Of a stretch of 64,000 nucleotides of DNA, positions 7,907 through 17,214 are shown in pieces. Source of the stretch: Anaerostipes sp. MSJ-23 (GTDB lineage Bacteria > Bacillota > Clostridia > Lachnospirales > Lachnospiraceae); contig NZ_JAHLPY010000012.1 in assembly GCF_018918155.1 (NCBI RefSeq), positions 1 through 64,000 of the forward strand, in the 5' to 3' direction. The notes below the pieces were generated by a model. That model worked only from the letters and a program-made list of their open reading frames with translations, did no database searches and had not been told where the DNA came from. The position numbers were made by a program, and so were the translations under genes. Positions within the stretch are counted from its first letter, which is position 1. Each line of letters starts with the position of its first letter.

Positions 7907-8938
7907 ATGAAAGTTACAATTCGACAAATAGCAGAAGCGGCTGGGGTATCTAGGGGAACCGTAGATCGTGTATTAAATAATCGTGGAAAAGTTCGTCCGG
8001 AAGTGGAAGAACGTGTCCGTAAAATTGCAGACGAACTTGGCTACAAACCCAATCTTTTAGGACGCGCGCTGATTAAAATGAAAGAAGACATTAAAATTGG
8101 AGTTATTATTCAGAATACTGGGACACCATTTATAAGTACAGTTTCTGATGGAATTTCTAGAGCAAAGGCAGAGGTAGAAAATTTTGGCGGAACTGTTTAT
8201 GTTCATCCAGTAGATTATGGGAATGTAGATCAAATGCTTTATGCGATGAATGAGATGAAAGAATATGGTGTTCGTGGGCTTGCATTAATGCCAATTGACG
8301 ATGAGAAAATTCGTAAGGTTATCAATCGGTTTTCTGCAGAGTATCATATACCAGTCGTTACATTGAATGCAGACATTGCTGATACAAGTAGAATTTGTTT
8401 TGTTGGGCAGAATGCAGAACAAAGCGGTCAGACGGCAGCAGGGCTGATGTGTGATGTTTTAAATGGACATCCAAAGAAAATTGCTATTATTTCTGGTATT
8501 GAGAGCAATACTTCTTTAAGTCGCAGAATCCGTGGATTTCGCAAAGAAATGGGATTGTTATCTGCAGATACAATATTACTTCCTACAAAATATTGTTTTG
8601 AAGATGATAAGACATCTGAGACTATTATTACAAATATTTTAAGGGAACATTCAGATTTAGACGGAGTTTATATTACAAGCCATGGAGAAAAAGGAATTTG
8701 TGATGGAATAAAAAAATTGGGGAAAACAGGGAAAATTAAAATTATTACGTGTGATTTATCAGAGCAAAATTATGAATATTTAAAAACTGATGAAATAAAG
8801 CTTATAATTGGACAAGATGGTGTTTATCAGGGATATGAATCTGTCATGGTATTGTATCGCTTATTATTTAATAATGAAAAACCGGAACAAGAATACAATT
8901 ATACAGAAATTGTAATTAAGACCAAATATAATATTTAA
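7907..8938 (+). CDS. LacI-type regulator 1 of the inositol region
   Basis: 343 residues. N-terminal HTH TIRQIAEAAGVSRGTVDRVLNNRGKV (residues 3-28), hinge, then a periplasmic-binding-protein-like sensor (DIKIGVIIQNTGTPFISTVSDGI onwards) ending YTEIVIKTKYNI. This ending is shared, with changes, by the regulators at 16182 and 27619, so the three are paralogues. It stands upstream of the dehydrogenase-GPH-iolE operon. The 14-bp palindrome at 9064 and related sites at 9021 and 11593 are the obvious operators. The effector is probably an inositol or a keto-inositol (inference from neighbours). Confidence 0.9.
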   Translation: MKVTIRQIAEAAGVSRGTVDRVLNNRGKVRPEVEERVRKIADELGYKPNLLGRALIKMKEDIKIGVIIQNTGTPFISTVSDGISRAKAEVENFGGTVYVHPVDYGNVDQMLYAMNEMKEYGVRGLALMPIDDEKIRKVINRFSAEYHIPVVTLNADIADTSRICFVGQNAEQSGQTAAGLMCDVLNGHPKKIAIISGIESNTSLSRRIRGFRKEMGLLSADTILLPTKYCFEDDKTSETIITNILREHSDLDGVYITSHGEKGICDGIKKLGKTGKIKIITCDLSEQNYEYLKTDEIKLIIGQDGVYQGYESVMVLYRLLFNNEKPEQEYNYTEIVIKTKYNI

Positions 8939-9019
8939 GGGAGCAGGGAACCGCAAAAAGTGGTTCCTTGTTTGGCATAATGAACAAAAAAGAGAAGAAT
9001 ATTTTGGTTAAATTACCAA

Positions 9020-9048
9020 TTGTGTGCTCGAACACACAATGTTATAAT
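9020..9048 (+). promoter_or_regulatory. Promoter and operator 1 of the first inositol operon
   Basis: TTGTGT (9020-9025), 17 bases, TATAAT (9043-9048). The palindrome TGTGTGCTCGAACACACA (9021-9038) covers the -35 box and spacer. Its arms TGTGTG/CACACA are perfect. It is the probable site of LacI-type regulator 1. Confidence 0.8.
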
Positions 9049-9063
9049 ACAAAACATAAAAGA

Positions 9064-9077
9064 TGTGCTCGAACACA
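9064..9077. promoter_or_regulatory. Operator 2 of the first inositol operon
   Basis: TGTGCTCGAACACA repeats the core of the operator at 9021-9038, 43 bases downstream. Two spaced copies suggest cooperative or looped repression. Confidence 0.75.
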
Positions 9078-9113
9078 ACAATAAAAAGAACGTAAAAGAA
9101 AAGGAGATAAGTT

Positions 9114-10127
9114 ATGGTTAATGTAGGAATTATTGGAGCAGGAAGAATCGGACAGGTACATATGAATAGTATTGTAACAAGAGTGCCAAATGCAAAGATC
9201 AGAGCAGTCGCAGATCCGTTTTTGAGTGAAGCAGCAGATAAAAAAGCAAAAGAAGCAGGAGCAGAGTATACAACAAAAGATTATAAGGAAGTACTTGCAG
9301 ATCCTGAAATTGATGCAGTTATTATTTGTTCATCTACAGATACACATTCACCGATTTCTATTGATGCAATCAAAGCAGGAAAACATGTATTTTGTGAAAA
9401 ACCAATCGATCATGATGTAGAAAAGATCAAAGAGGTAATAGAAACATTAAAAGGAACCAATTTAAAATATCAGGTTGGATTTAATCGACGTTTTGATCAC
9501 AACTTTGAAGCAGCACAGAGAGCAGTTGCAGAAGGAAAAATTGGAGAACCTCATATTATTAAAATTACATCAAGAGATCCAGAACCACCAAGTGCAGAAT
9601 ATGTAAAGGTATCTGGAGGAATTTTTCTTGATATGACAATTCATGATTTTGATATGGTTCGTTTTTTAGCAGGATGTGATGCAGAAGAAGTTTATGTTCA
9701 AGCAGCTAATTTGGTAGATCCTGAAATTGGAAAAGCAGGGGATGTAGATACTGCAATTATTACATTAAAGATGGAAAATGGAGCTCTTGCAGTGATTGAT
9801 AATTCTCGTCAGGCAGTTTATGGCTATGACCAGAGAGCAGAAGTCTTTGGATCCAAAGGAATGGTAGATATTAAAAATGATTCTGATTCTACAGCAGTGA
9901 TCAGTAATGCGGAAGGTGTCACAGGAGAAAAACCGCAGTTCTTCTTCCTTGAAAGATACATGGATGCTTATGGAAAAGAAATGGTACAGTTTATTGATGC
10001 AATTGAAAATGATAAGGAAACTCCTTTAGGAGTAGAGGATGGATTAAAGCCAGTATTAATGGGGCTTGCAGCAAAGAAATCGTTAGAAGAAAATCGTCCG
10101 GTAAAAATTTCCGAAATCGCATTCTAA
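9114..10127 (+). CDS. iolG: Inositol 2-dehydrogenase (Gfo/Idh/MocA family), paralogue 1
   Basis: 337 residues. Rossmann start VNVGIIGAGRIGQVHM for NAD, the family EKP motif in HVFCEKPIDHDVE (about 97-100), and the substrate-site segment GGIFLDMTIHDFDMVRFL with Asp and His (about 170-187). Such enzymes oxidise myo- or scyllo-inositol, or other polyols, to the keto form. First gene of the operon under regulator 1, followed by a GPH transporter and iolE. It is less like Bacillus IolG than the protein at 17396, so it may prefer another isomer (inference). AAGGAG lies 8 bases before the ATG. Confidence 0.85.
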   Translation: MVNVGIIGAGRIGQVHMNSIVTRVPNAKIRAVADPFLSEAADKKAKEAGAEYTTKDYKEVLADPEIDAVIICSSTDTHSPISIDAIKAGKHVFCEKPIDHDVEKIKEVIETLKGTNLKYQVGFNRRFDHNFEAAQRAVAEGKIGEPHIIKITSRDPEPPSAEYVKVSGGIFLDMTIHDFDMVRFLAGCDAEEVYVQAANLVDPEIGKAGDVDTAIITLKMENGALAVIDNSRQAVYGYDQRAEVFGSKGMVDIKNDSDSTAVISNAEGVTGEKPQFFFLERYMDAYGKEMVQFIDAIENDKETPLGVEDGLKPVLMGLAAKKSLEENRPVKISEIAF

Positions 10128-10187
10128 ATCAAAGGACTTCGTTCATACGGACGGACGCTGCCAGAGAAAAAGAAAAGGAGTTAAGAA

Positions 10188-11579
10188 ATGGAGAAACATA
10201 CAACAGATACGATAGATGAGCAAATGAGACCACTAACCTGGGGAACAAGGGTATCTTATGGATTAGGAGATACAGCCTGTAATGTTGTTTATGGTATGGT
10301 TGGAAGTCTGCTGACAATCTTTTATACAGATTATGTAGGAATTAGTGCAGCAGCTATTGGATTGATCATGTTGATTTCCCGTGTTTTTGATGGATGTTCG
10401 GATGTGATTATGGGATTTATCGTAAATAAAACTCATTCCAAATGGGGACAATCAAGACCATGGATCCTGTGGATGGCAGTGCCGTATGCGTTGTCAGCGG
10501 TTCTGCTATTTACGGTACCGCATACGACAAGTAATCTGCAATTGATTTATATTTTTGTTACTTATAACTTTACTGCAACGATCTGCTATACGGCGTTAAA
10601 TCTTCCATATGGAAGCTTATCTGCAATGATGACCAGATCTTCAAGAGAAAGAGATATGTTAAGTATTGTACGTATGGCATTATCACCAATCGGAAGAATT
10701 ATGGCAGTTACTTTTACAACACCATTGGTAAAAGTATTTGGGAATGATCAGGCTGCATGGGTAAAAACAATGTCAATTTGGGCAGTTCTTGCTTTGATTA
10801 TGCTGATCATCTGTTTTAAAAATTGTGAAGAAAAAGTTCAGATAAAGGCAGTAAAAAAAGAAAAAGTTTCTGCATCAAGAGCAGTGAAAGCACTCCTTAC
10901 AAATCAATATTTTTGGGCAGTTTTAGTTCTTTGGATGATGCAAAATGTTATCACAAGTATTACAGGAACCATTCTTCCGTATTATTGTAAATATATTCTT
11001 GGAAACGATACATGGATGTATAGTGTTTTATATATGATAGAAACATTGGTATTGATTGCAGCAACTTTGTTTAGTCCGCTTCTTTTAAAACGACTTGGTA
11101 AGAGAAATATGTCCTTGATTGGCTGTATTGGTTGTTTCATCGGACAGCTTGTATTTATGATAAACCCTGCAAACTTTTATTGGCTGCTTGGATGCTGTAT
11201 TATTCGAGGAATCTGCTTTGCACCTTTAAATTCGGTTATCTTTGGAATGCTTGGCGATGTCGTTGAATTTGGACAGTGGAAGAGTCATTTAAGACAGGAA
11301 AGTTTCATATTTGCCATTGGTTCTGTAGGAACAAAACTTGGAAATGGTATTACAGCAGCTATTTTAACACAGTTATTATCATTTGGTGGATATGTGAGTA
11401 AAGTTGGAGTTACTACACAACCGCAGTCAGCAGTTGATATGATTATGAATATTTATAAAGTTGGCCCAATGATTGTATGGATTTCTGTAATTATTATTCT
11501 TGTATTATATCGTCTGGATAAGAAATATGATGGAATTATGAAAGATTTGGCAGAAAGAGAAGCAAACGGAGAACTTTAA
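10188..11579 (+). CDS. GPH-family cation symporter, probable inositol importer 1
   Basis: 463 residues, about 12 transmembrane helices. Family signatures of glycoside-pentoside-hexuronide:cation symporters: YGLGDTACNVVYGM at the start, RVFDGCSDVIMGFIVNKTHSKWGQSRPWIL after the second helix, and GMLGDVVEFGQWKSHLRQE late in the chain. Lies 60 bases after the dehydrogenase and before iolE, so the cargo is probably an inositol isomer or keto-inositol. Its tail LDKKYDGIMKDLAEREA has a counterpart in the GPH at 19356 and in the deletion remnant at 25189-25516. Confidence 0.85.
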   Translation: MEKHTTDTIDEQMRPLTWGTRVSYGLGDTACNVVYGMVGSLLTIFYTDYVGISAAAIGLIMLISRVFDGCSDVIMGFIVNKTHSKWGQSRPWILWMAVPYALSAVLLFTVPHTTSNLQLIYIFVTYNFTATICYTALNLPYGSLSAMMTRSSRERDMLSIVRMALSPIGRIMAVTFTTPLVKVFGNDQAAWVKTMSIWAVLALIMLIICFKNCEEKVQIKAVKKEKVSASRAVKALLTNQYFWAVLVLWMMQNVITSITGTILPYYCKYILGNDTWMYSVLYMIETLVLIAATLFSPLLLKRLGKRNMSLIGCIGCFIGQLVFMINPANFYWLLGCCIIRGICFAPLNSVIFGMLGDVVEFGQWKSHLRQESFIFAIGSVGTKLGNGITAAILTQLLSFGGYVSKVGVTTQPQSAVDMIMNIYKVGPMIVWISVIIILVLYRLDKKYDGIMKDLAEREANGEL

Positions 11580-11592
11580 TTTTTAAATATAG

Positions 11593-11606
11593 TGTGCACG
11601 AACACA
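11593..11606. promoter_or_regulatory. Operator-like palindrome before iolE (copy 1)
   Basis: TGTGCACGAACACA differs by one base from the operator at 9064. It lies between the GPH stop (11579) and iolE. It may be a third site for regulator 1, acting as a roadblock or marking an internal promoter. Confidence 0.65.
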
Positions 11607-11621
11607 GAAAGGAATAGAAAA

Positions 11622-12521
11622 ATGTTTAATAAAGAAAAAGTAAAATTAGGAATTGCACCAATTGCCTGGACAAATGATGATCTTCCAGATCTTGGAGCAG
11701 AAAATACATTTGAGCAGTGTGTCAGTGAAATGGCACTGGCTGGATTTACAGGTTCAGAAGTTGGAAATAAGTATCCAAAAGATCCTGAAGTATTAAAGAA
11801 AGCATTGGATCTTCGCGGAATTGAAATATGCAATCAGTGGTTTTCTTCTTTTCTTATTACAAAACCTATAGAAGAGGTAGAAAAGGATTTCAGAGCACAG
11901 CTTACTTTCTTAAAAGCAATGGGCGCCAAGATTATTGGAGCTTCAGAGCAAAGCTACAGCGTACAGGGACAGCAGGATACACCAATTTTTGGACATAAAT
12001 ATATTATGAATGATCAAGAGTGGGACACTTTTTGTAAAGGAATGAACTATCTAGGAAAAATTGCAAAAGAAGAATATGGAATTTCTCTGACATTCCATCA
12101 TCATATGGGAACGGTTGTACAGGATCCAGATGAAGTAGAACGCATGATGGAAAATACAGATCCAGAATATGTAAGTCTGTTGTTTGACACTGGACATTTT
12201 ACATACTGTGGTGCAGATCCATTAGAAATGGTAAAAAAATATATAAACCGTATCAAACATGTTCACTTAAAAGATATTCGTCCAGAAGTTGTAAAGGAAG
12301 TGAAAGAAAATAATTTAAGTTTCTTAGACGGTGTAAGAAAAGGTGCATTTACAGTCCCTGGAGATGGATGTATTGATTTTGATCCTATTTTTAAAGTTCT
12401 GGAAGAAAATGATTATGAAGGATATATGTTAGTAGAAGCAGAACAGGATCCTGCAAAAGCAAATCCATTGGAATATGCAATGAAAGCCCGTAAATTTATT
12501 CGTGAGAAAACAGGATTATAA
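11622..12521 (+). CDS. iolE: Inosose (2-keto-myo-inositol) dehydratase, copy 1
   Basis: 299 residues, TIM-barrel of the IolE/xylose-isomerase-like group. It removes water from 2-keto-inositol to give trihydroxycyclohexane-dione. Metal-site segments: LTFHHHMGT (about 150-158), [10 protein letters not shown] (about 183-192), [11 protein letters not shown], and [12 protein letters not shown] near the end. A GTG at 11592 would add ten residues, but the ATG at 11622 has AAAGGA at good distance. Last gene of operon 1, followed by a terminator. The copy at 20846 is closely similar, so two units feed the same ring-opening route. Confidence 0.92.
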   Translation: MFNKEKVKLGIAPIAWTNDDLPDLGAENTFEQCVSEMALAGFTGSEVGNKYPKDPEVLKKALDLRGIEICNQWFSSFLITKPIEEVEKDFRAQLTFLKAMGAKIIGASEQSYSVQGQQDTPIFGHKYIMNDQEWDTFCKGMNYLGKIAKEEYGISLTFHHHMGTVVQDPDEVERMMENTDPEYVSLLFDTGHFTYCGADPLEMVKKYINRIKHVHLKDIRPEVVKEVKENNLSFLDGVRKGAFTVPGDGCIDFDPIFKVLEENDYEGYMLVEAEQDPAKANPLEYAMKARKFIREKTGL

Positions 12522-12539
12522 AATGCATATATAATAGAA

Positions 12540-12578
12540 GAAAGCGCTGTATTTATTGATATGGTGCTTTCTTTTTTT
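12540..12578 (+). terminator. Terminator of inositol operon 1
   Basis: GAAAGCGC (12540-12547) pairs with GTGCTTTC (12564-12571) with one mismatch, followed by seven T. Confidence 0.75.
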
Positions 12579-12591
12579 ACAGTAAAATTGA

Positions 12592-12625
12592 TTGACAATA
12601 TTATCATAAAGTGATACATTATAAC
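12592..12625 (+). promoter_or_regulatory. Promoter of the MFS-iolJ operon
   Basis: TTGACA (12592-12597), 17 bases, TACATT (12615-12620), with TATAAC overlapping it. The same arrangement recurs before the gene at 24048, suggesting common control. Confidence 0.7.
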
Positions 12626-12665
12626 CATAATATAACTAAAAGTTACTCAAAATATAATCAAAAAC
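12622..12665 (+). repeat. Four 11-bp direct repeats, candidate IolR operator array A
   Basis: Exactly four adjoining 11-base units begin at 12622, 12633, 12644 and 12655: TAACCATAATA, TAACTAAAAGT, TACTCAAAATA, TAATCAAAAAC. The common form is TAAYCAAAARN, close to the WRAYCAADARD repeat known for Bacillus IolR. The array starts at the -10 region, so a bound repressor would block transcription. A matching array lies at 23993-24036 beside an IolR-like gene. Confidence 0.75.
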
Positions 12666-12683
12666 AAAGAAAGGAGGATGAAA

Positions 12684-13862
12684 ATGAAGCAAAGAAATGG
12701 AATGATGGCAGCAGGAGCTTTTGCAATCTTGTTTACCGGATTTCCACATGTGTGGTCTATTTATCAGCCATACGTTTTAAAAGAAACTGGATGGACAGAA
12801 AGTATGGTATCCATATGTTTTTATCTTCCAACATTATTTTTTGTATTTGGGAATATTTTCGGTGGAAGAATTTATGATAAAGGATATGTAAAATCAGTGC
12901 TGATAGGAGGTGGACTAATCTTTGCGGGAGGTATGATTTTATCTGCATTGATGTTAGGAATTCATCCAATGCTTACCTATATAACGCTTGGAGTGATGCA
13001 GGGAATTGGGCAAGGAATGGTCTATGCGGTTATTCTTGCAACCGCACAGAAATGGTTTCCAGACAGGACGGGCTTTGCGTCGGGAGTTGTTATTACAGCT
13101 AATGGGCTTTGTGGATTCATATTATCCCCGTTTAGTAAGATATTGTTAGAAAATGGTGGTGCGAAAATTGCACTGACAGCAGTTGGAGGATTGATTTTTC
13201 TATCAACGATCATTTCTTCCTGTTTTGTAAAACAACCTGTAGATCTTGGAAATAAAAAGGAAAAACAATTCACATATGAAACTGGAAAACAATATACGTC
13301 ATCACAGATGATAAGAACAAAAAAATTTTATTATTTGGTTGCAACGATGATGTGTGGTTTGATGCCATATTATCTTGTATCACCGATTTCACAAACTTTA
13401 CAAATAGATCGTGGAGTTGCACAAACAATTGCAGTTGGTTCAGTTATGGCAGGATCTATTTTTAACGCTGGAATTCGTCTGGTGCTGCCTTCTATTGCAG
13501 ATAAGGCAGGACGTATTCAATGTATACAGGGAGTTTTCATAATGGCGATGGTTGCTATGGCATTTTTGCTAAGCGGAAGTGGAACGCTTACAACGGTAGC
13601 AATTGTTGTTGCATATGGATGTTTTGGTGGAATTATGGGAAGTTTTCCATCATTATCGAGTGAAATTTTTGGGCTGCGTTATGCAGGACAGAATTATGGA
13701 ATTATTATGTCAGGGATTGTGATTGTAACCATTGTTTCGCCGGTTATTTCTAATATTGTGCAAAATTATGGAATGTCAGAATCTGTAAAGTTTGTTCTTG
13801 GCCTTTGTTTTGGTGTGGCCGCCATGATATTTAGTATGTTATTAAAAAGAGAAATAAAATAA
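12684..13862 (+). CDS. Major facilitator transporter (oxalate/formate-antiporter-like)
   Basis: 392 residues and about 12 helices. FTGFPHVWSIYQPYV in helix 1, FGGRIYDKGYVK as the loop 2-3 motif, and GIGQGMVYAVILATAQKWFPDRTGFASG, typical of the OFA subgroup of MFS. An ATG two codons upstream touches the AGGAGG site, so the ATG at 12684 is preferred. It heads an operon with iolJ and a MATE gene and sits behind the IolR-type repeat array, so it probably moves an inositol or a product of its breakdown, such as an organic acid. Cargo is inferred. Confidence 0.8.
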   Translation: MKQRNGMMAAGAFAILFTGFPHVWSIYQPYVLKETGWTESMVSICFYLPTLFFVFGNIFGGRIYDKGYVKSVLIGGGLIFAGGMILSALMLGIHPMLTYITLGVMQGIGQGMVYAVILATAQKWFPDRTGFASGVVITANGLCGFILSPFSKILLENGGAKIALTAVGGLIFLSTIISSCFVKQPVDLGNKKEKQFTYETGKQYTSSQMIRTKKFYYLVATMMCGLMPYYLVSPISQTLQIDRGVAQTIAVGSVMAGSIFNAGIRLVLPSIADKAGRIQCIQGVFIMAMVAMAFLLSGSGTLTTVAIVVAYGCFGGIMGSFPSLSSEIFGLRYAGQNYGIIMSGIVIVTIVSPVISNIVQNYGMSESVKFVLGLCFGVAAMIFSMLLKREIK

Positions 13863-13885
13863 ATTAGGAAAGGAAGTATAAAGTT

Positions 13886-14722
13886 ATGTCACTTGTAAAA
13901 ATGAAAGATCTGCTCCTTAGAGCACAAGAAGAAAACAGAGGATGTGGTGCATTCAGTGTCGGAAATATGGAAATGGTCAAAGGTGCCATTCAGGCAGCAG
14001 AGGAGCTGAATACACCGATCATTCTACAGATTGCAGAAGTAAGACTAGGACATTCCCCTCTTCACTTAATGGGGCCAATGATGTTGGAAGCGGCAAGAAA
14101 GGCCAAAGTAGATGTTGCAGTTCATTTAGATCATGGACTTAAAATTGAAACAATTAAACAGGCACTAGAATATGGATTTACTTCTGTAATGTTGGATGCC
14201 TCCAGGGATTCTTTTGAAGACAATATTGAAAAGACAAAGAATGTTGTAGAACTTGCAGCAAAATATGGAGCAACGGTAGAAGCGGAACTCGGATTGGTTG
14301 GAGGAAGTGAAGATGGAAAGAGTGATCATGGGATTCGCTGTACCAATCCAGAAGATGCAAAAATTTTCTGCGAAAAAACAGGAATTGATGCACTAGCGGT
14401 TGCAATTGGAAATGCACATGGGGACTATCCAGTTGCTCCACAGTTAGAATTTGGTGTTTTAGAAGAAATTCATAAAAAAACAGGAACACCGCTTGTTCTT
14501 CATGGCGGAAGCGGAATCTCGGATGCAGATTTTCAGAAAGCAATTTCTCTGGGAATTCGAAAAGTTAACATAGCAACGGCAAGTTTTAAGAGTTTGACTG
14601 CAGAAGTTGAAAAATATCTTGCAACAGAAGGGGAACATAATTATTTTGATATGAATGAAGCAATGGTTCTTGGAACTTATAAAAACGTGAAACACCATAT
14701 TGAGGTATTTAATTGTAAATAA
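13886..14722 (+). CDS. iolJ: Class II aldolase, 6-phospho-5-dehydro-2-deoxygluconate aldolase
   Basis: 278 residues of the FbaA/IolJ family. Zinc and active-site segments: AVHLDHGLKIE (about 78-88), EAELGLVGGSEDG (about 132-144), VAIGNAHGDYP (about 172-182), LVLHGGSGISD (about 199-209) and RKVNIATASF. IolJ cleaves DKG-phosphate to DHAP and malonate semialdehyde. It lies 23 bases after the MFS gene behind the IolR-like array, which supports IolJ rather than glycolytic aldolase or tagatose-bisphosphate aldolase. It completes the route whose earlier steps are at 31320-35095. Confidence 0.85.
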   Translation: MSLVKMKDLLLRAQEENRGCGAFSVGNMEMVKGAIQAAEELNTPIILQIAEVRLGHSPLHLMGPMMLEAARKAKVDVAVHLDHGLKIETIKQALEYGFTSVMLDASRDSFEDNIEKTKNVVELAAKYGATVEAELGLVGGSEDGKSDHGIRCTNPEDAKIFCEKTGIDALAVAIGNAHGDYPVAPQLEFGVLEEIHKKTGTPLVLHGGSGISDADFQKAISLGIRKVNIATASFKSLTAEVEKYLATEGEHNYFDMNEAMVLGTYKNVKHHIEVFNCK

Positions 14723-14736
14723 AAAAGGAAAAGAAA

Positions 14737-16056
14737 ATGATTCGGGATAAAGGATTTTATAGATTGTTTTTTATGCTTGCATTGTCACTTGCTTTGAAAA
14801 ATTTTCTTGTATATAGTGTAAATTTTGTTGATAATGTTATGCTTGGTTCTTACAGCGAAAATGCTTTGTCTGGATCAGCTCTTTGTAATCAAATTCAGTT
14901 TTTTCTTCAGATGCTTGTGACGGGAGCTGGCTAAGGTGTTATTGTTATGGGAAGTCAGTATTGGGGCAAAGGAAAAATGGGACCAATTGTTCATTTGATT
15001 GGAGTTACACTCCGATTTGGAATAACAATTTCAATATTCTTATTTTTGATTGCTTTGGCAGCTCCATCACAGCTTCTTGGTCTTTTAACGAATGATTCAG
15101 CGGTGATAGCAGAAGGGATAAAATATCTTCAGATTATATGTTTTACCTATCTAATTTTTACTGTGACTAATATTTTGACAGCATCTTTACAATCTATAGG
15201 AATTGTTTCTGTTGGATATCTTACATCTGGTGTAACATTAGTATTAAATATCTGTTTGAATACATGCTTGATTTATGGAAAATTTGGATTTCCAGAATGT
15301 GGAATCCAAGGAGCTGCTTATGCAACGCTTGTGTCAAGATGTGTGGAACTCATCATTGTTATTTTTTACTTGAAATATAGAGAACATCAGCTGAATCTTA
15401 CCATAAAAAAATTAATACATATTGATAAATCTTATATAAAAGATTATATTCATGTTTCCCTTCCGGTGCTTTTGAACCAGGCACAGTGGGGACTTGCACA
15501 GATGATTCAAACAGCAGTGCTTGGCCATTTAGGAGCTGCTGTCATTGCGGCAAATTCTATTGCGGTAATTGTATTTCAAATGGTATCTGTTTTTGCATAT
15601 GGAGCAGCAGGAATCGTGATTGGACGAACCATTGGAGAAAATAATATGAAAAAACTTCGGCAGATGGTACGTACATTGGAAATCCTATTTTTGGGAATTG
15701 GAATTTTTTCTATTAGGAATTTTGTCCTTGAATTTTATCATATTTCCGGGCAAGCTTCTTTCATGGCAAAGAATTTTATGTGTATTCTTGCAGTGACTTC
15801 TGTTGGGACAGCTTATCAGATGGCCTGTGATAATGGAATCATTCAGGGTGGTGGTGATACCAGTTTCAGTATGAAAATGAATTTAATCAGTATGTGGCTG
15901 ATTCTTGTTCCATGTGCGTGCATAGCGGCATTTGTAAGAAATGATTCCGCACTCATTGTATTTTTTATTTTGAAATCGGATCAGTTGTACAAAATTATTC
16001 CTGTAAAATTAAGACTAGAGCGATGGAAATGGGTAAAAAAAGTGACAAGGGAATAA
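14737..16056 (+). pseudogene. MATE-family multidrug/Na+ exporter, interrupted by one stop
   Basis: Reads as one MATE protein of about 439 residues in a single frame, except for TAA at 14932-14934 where CAA (Gln) is expected: LQMLVTGAG-stop-GVIVMGSQYWGKGK. The upstream part has FVDNVMLGSYSENALSG in helix 2. The downstream part carries the remaining helices to IIPVKLRLERWKWVKK. No frameshift is seen, so one base change would restore it. An internal ATG at 14947 could start a 369-residue product lacking the first two helices, which is unlikely to work. Third gene of the MFS-iolJ operon, followed by a terminator. Confidence 0.85.
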
Positions 16057-16061
16057 ATAAT

Positions 16062-16104
16062 AAGCAGGTATTGGAAAAATTTTTCTAAATAGCTGCTTTT
16101 TTCT
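16062..16104 (+). terminator. Terminator of the MFS-iolJ-MATE operon
   Basis: AAGCAG (16062-16067) pairs with CTGCTT (16093-16098), with an inner TATT/AATA pairing. A T-rich run follows. Confidence 0.65.
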
Positions 16105-16126
16105 TTTCAAAGATGAAAAGTATCGT

Positions 16127-16164
16127 TATAATATAAATGTAATAAATGCGTGCACGATAACGCA
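16127..16164 (+). promoter_or_regulatory. Promoter -10 and operator of LacI-type regulator 2
   Basis: TATAAT at 16127-16132 (weak -35 TTTTCA at 16104-16109). Then TGCGTGCACGATAACGCA (16147-16164), with arms TGCGT/ACGCA, in the early transcribed region. A closely related site at 17317 lies before the operon downstream, so regulator 2 probably controls itself and that operon. Confidence 0.7.
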
Positions 16165-16181
16165 AGAAGGAGGATGGAAAA

Positions 16182-17207
16182 ATGGCAGTAACAATGCAAC
16201 AAATTGCAGATCTTGCTGGTGTGTCTAGGGGAACCGTTGACAGGGCATTAAATAATCGAGGACGAATTCGGCCAGAAGTTGCTCAAAAGATTAAAATGAT
16301 CGCAAAACAACTTGGTTATCAGCCTAATATTGCAGCAAAAGCACTTTCAACAGCAAATCATACTTTAAGGATTGGTGTAATTCTTCAGTATGCGGATACT
16401 CCAACAATACAGACGGTGTTTGAAGGAGCACAGGATGCCAAGGAAGAAGTGGAACGCTTTGGAGGACGTGTAATGATTGAACAGATCAAAGGCGGTGATG
16501 TCAAACAAGTATTATCAATTATGTCCAGTTATAAAAAACTTGGTGTCAAAGGAATTGTTTTGATGCCGACGAATGATGAACTGTTGAAAAAAACGATCAA
16601 CCGTTATGTACAAGAAGAGATGGAAATTATAACCATCAATTCTGATCTCGAAGATACAAAAAGAAGATGCTTTGTTGGACAGGATAATTATGCTGGAGGC
16701 AAGGTAGCAGGAGGTCTTATGGGAGAAATCCTGCCAGAAGGTGGAAAAGTTATGATTATATCGGGTTCTGCGGATAATACAGCAACCGTGAAACGTACGA
16801 ATGGATTTGTAGGAGAATTGAAACAGCATTATCCACAGATTGAAGTTATGGAACCAAGATTTGCATATGATGATGATTGGGTAGCGGGAAAACTTCTGGA
16901 AGAACAGCTTGAAATTACTCCGGATTTAAAGGGAATTTATATGCCGGCACAGGGAGAAAGTGGTGTGTGTAAAGTCTTAGAAAAATATGAGATGGATAAA
17001 AAGATTAAGGTGATTGCACATGATTACGAAGGGGAAAATAGAGAAAATTTAAAAAAAGGCATCATTAATTTTGTATTAAGACAAGATGCATATGCACAAG
17101 GATATGAGTCAGTCATGGAAATTTTTCATAGTCTTTGTGGAAATCCGGGACATAGAGAAGAATTTTGGTATGAAGATATTGTTATAAAAACGAGATGTAA
17201 TCTTTAA
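16182..17207 (+). CDS. LacI-type regulator 2 of the inositol region
   Basis: 341 residues. HTH TMQQIADLAGVSRGTVDRALNNRGRI (residues 4-29), then the sugar-binding-protein-like sensor (LRIGVILQYADTPTIQTVFEGA) ending YEDIVIKTRCNL. Paralogous to the regulators at 7907 and 27619. Lies directly before the largest inositol operon (17396-23056). Palindromes of the form GCGTGC-N4-GCACGC occur before both. AAGGAGGA precedes the ATG. Its ligand is probably myo-inositol or a keto-inositol (inference). Confidence 0.9.
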   Translation: MAVTMQQIADLAGVSRGTVDRALNNRGRIRPEVAQKIKMIAKQLGYQPNIAAKALSTANHTLRIGVILQYADTPTIQTVFEGAQDAKEEVERFGGRVMIEQIKGGDVKQVLSIMSSYKKLGVKGIVLMPTNDELLKKTINRYVQEEMEIITINSDLEDTKRRCFVGQDNYAGGKVAGGLMGEILPEGGKVMIISGSADNTATVKRTNGFVGELKQHYPQIEVMEPRFAYDDDWVAGKLLEEQLEITPDLKGIYMPAQGESGVCKVLEKYEMDKKIKVIAHDYEGENRENLKKGIINFVLRQDAYAQGYESVMEIFHSLCGNPGHREEFWYEDIVIKTRCNL

Positions 17208-17214
17208 AAGAAAA

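Noticed and set aside
13886-14722. Glycolytic fructose-bisphosphate aldolase
   Set aside because: The family alone cannot tell, but the position behind an IolR-type array with inositol genes favours IolJ.
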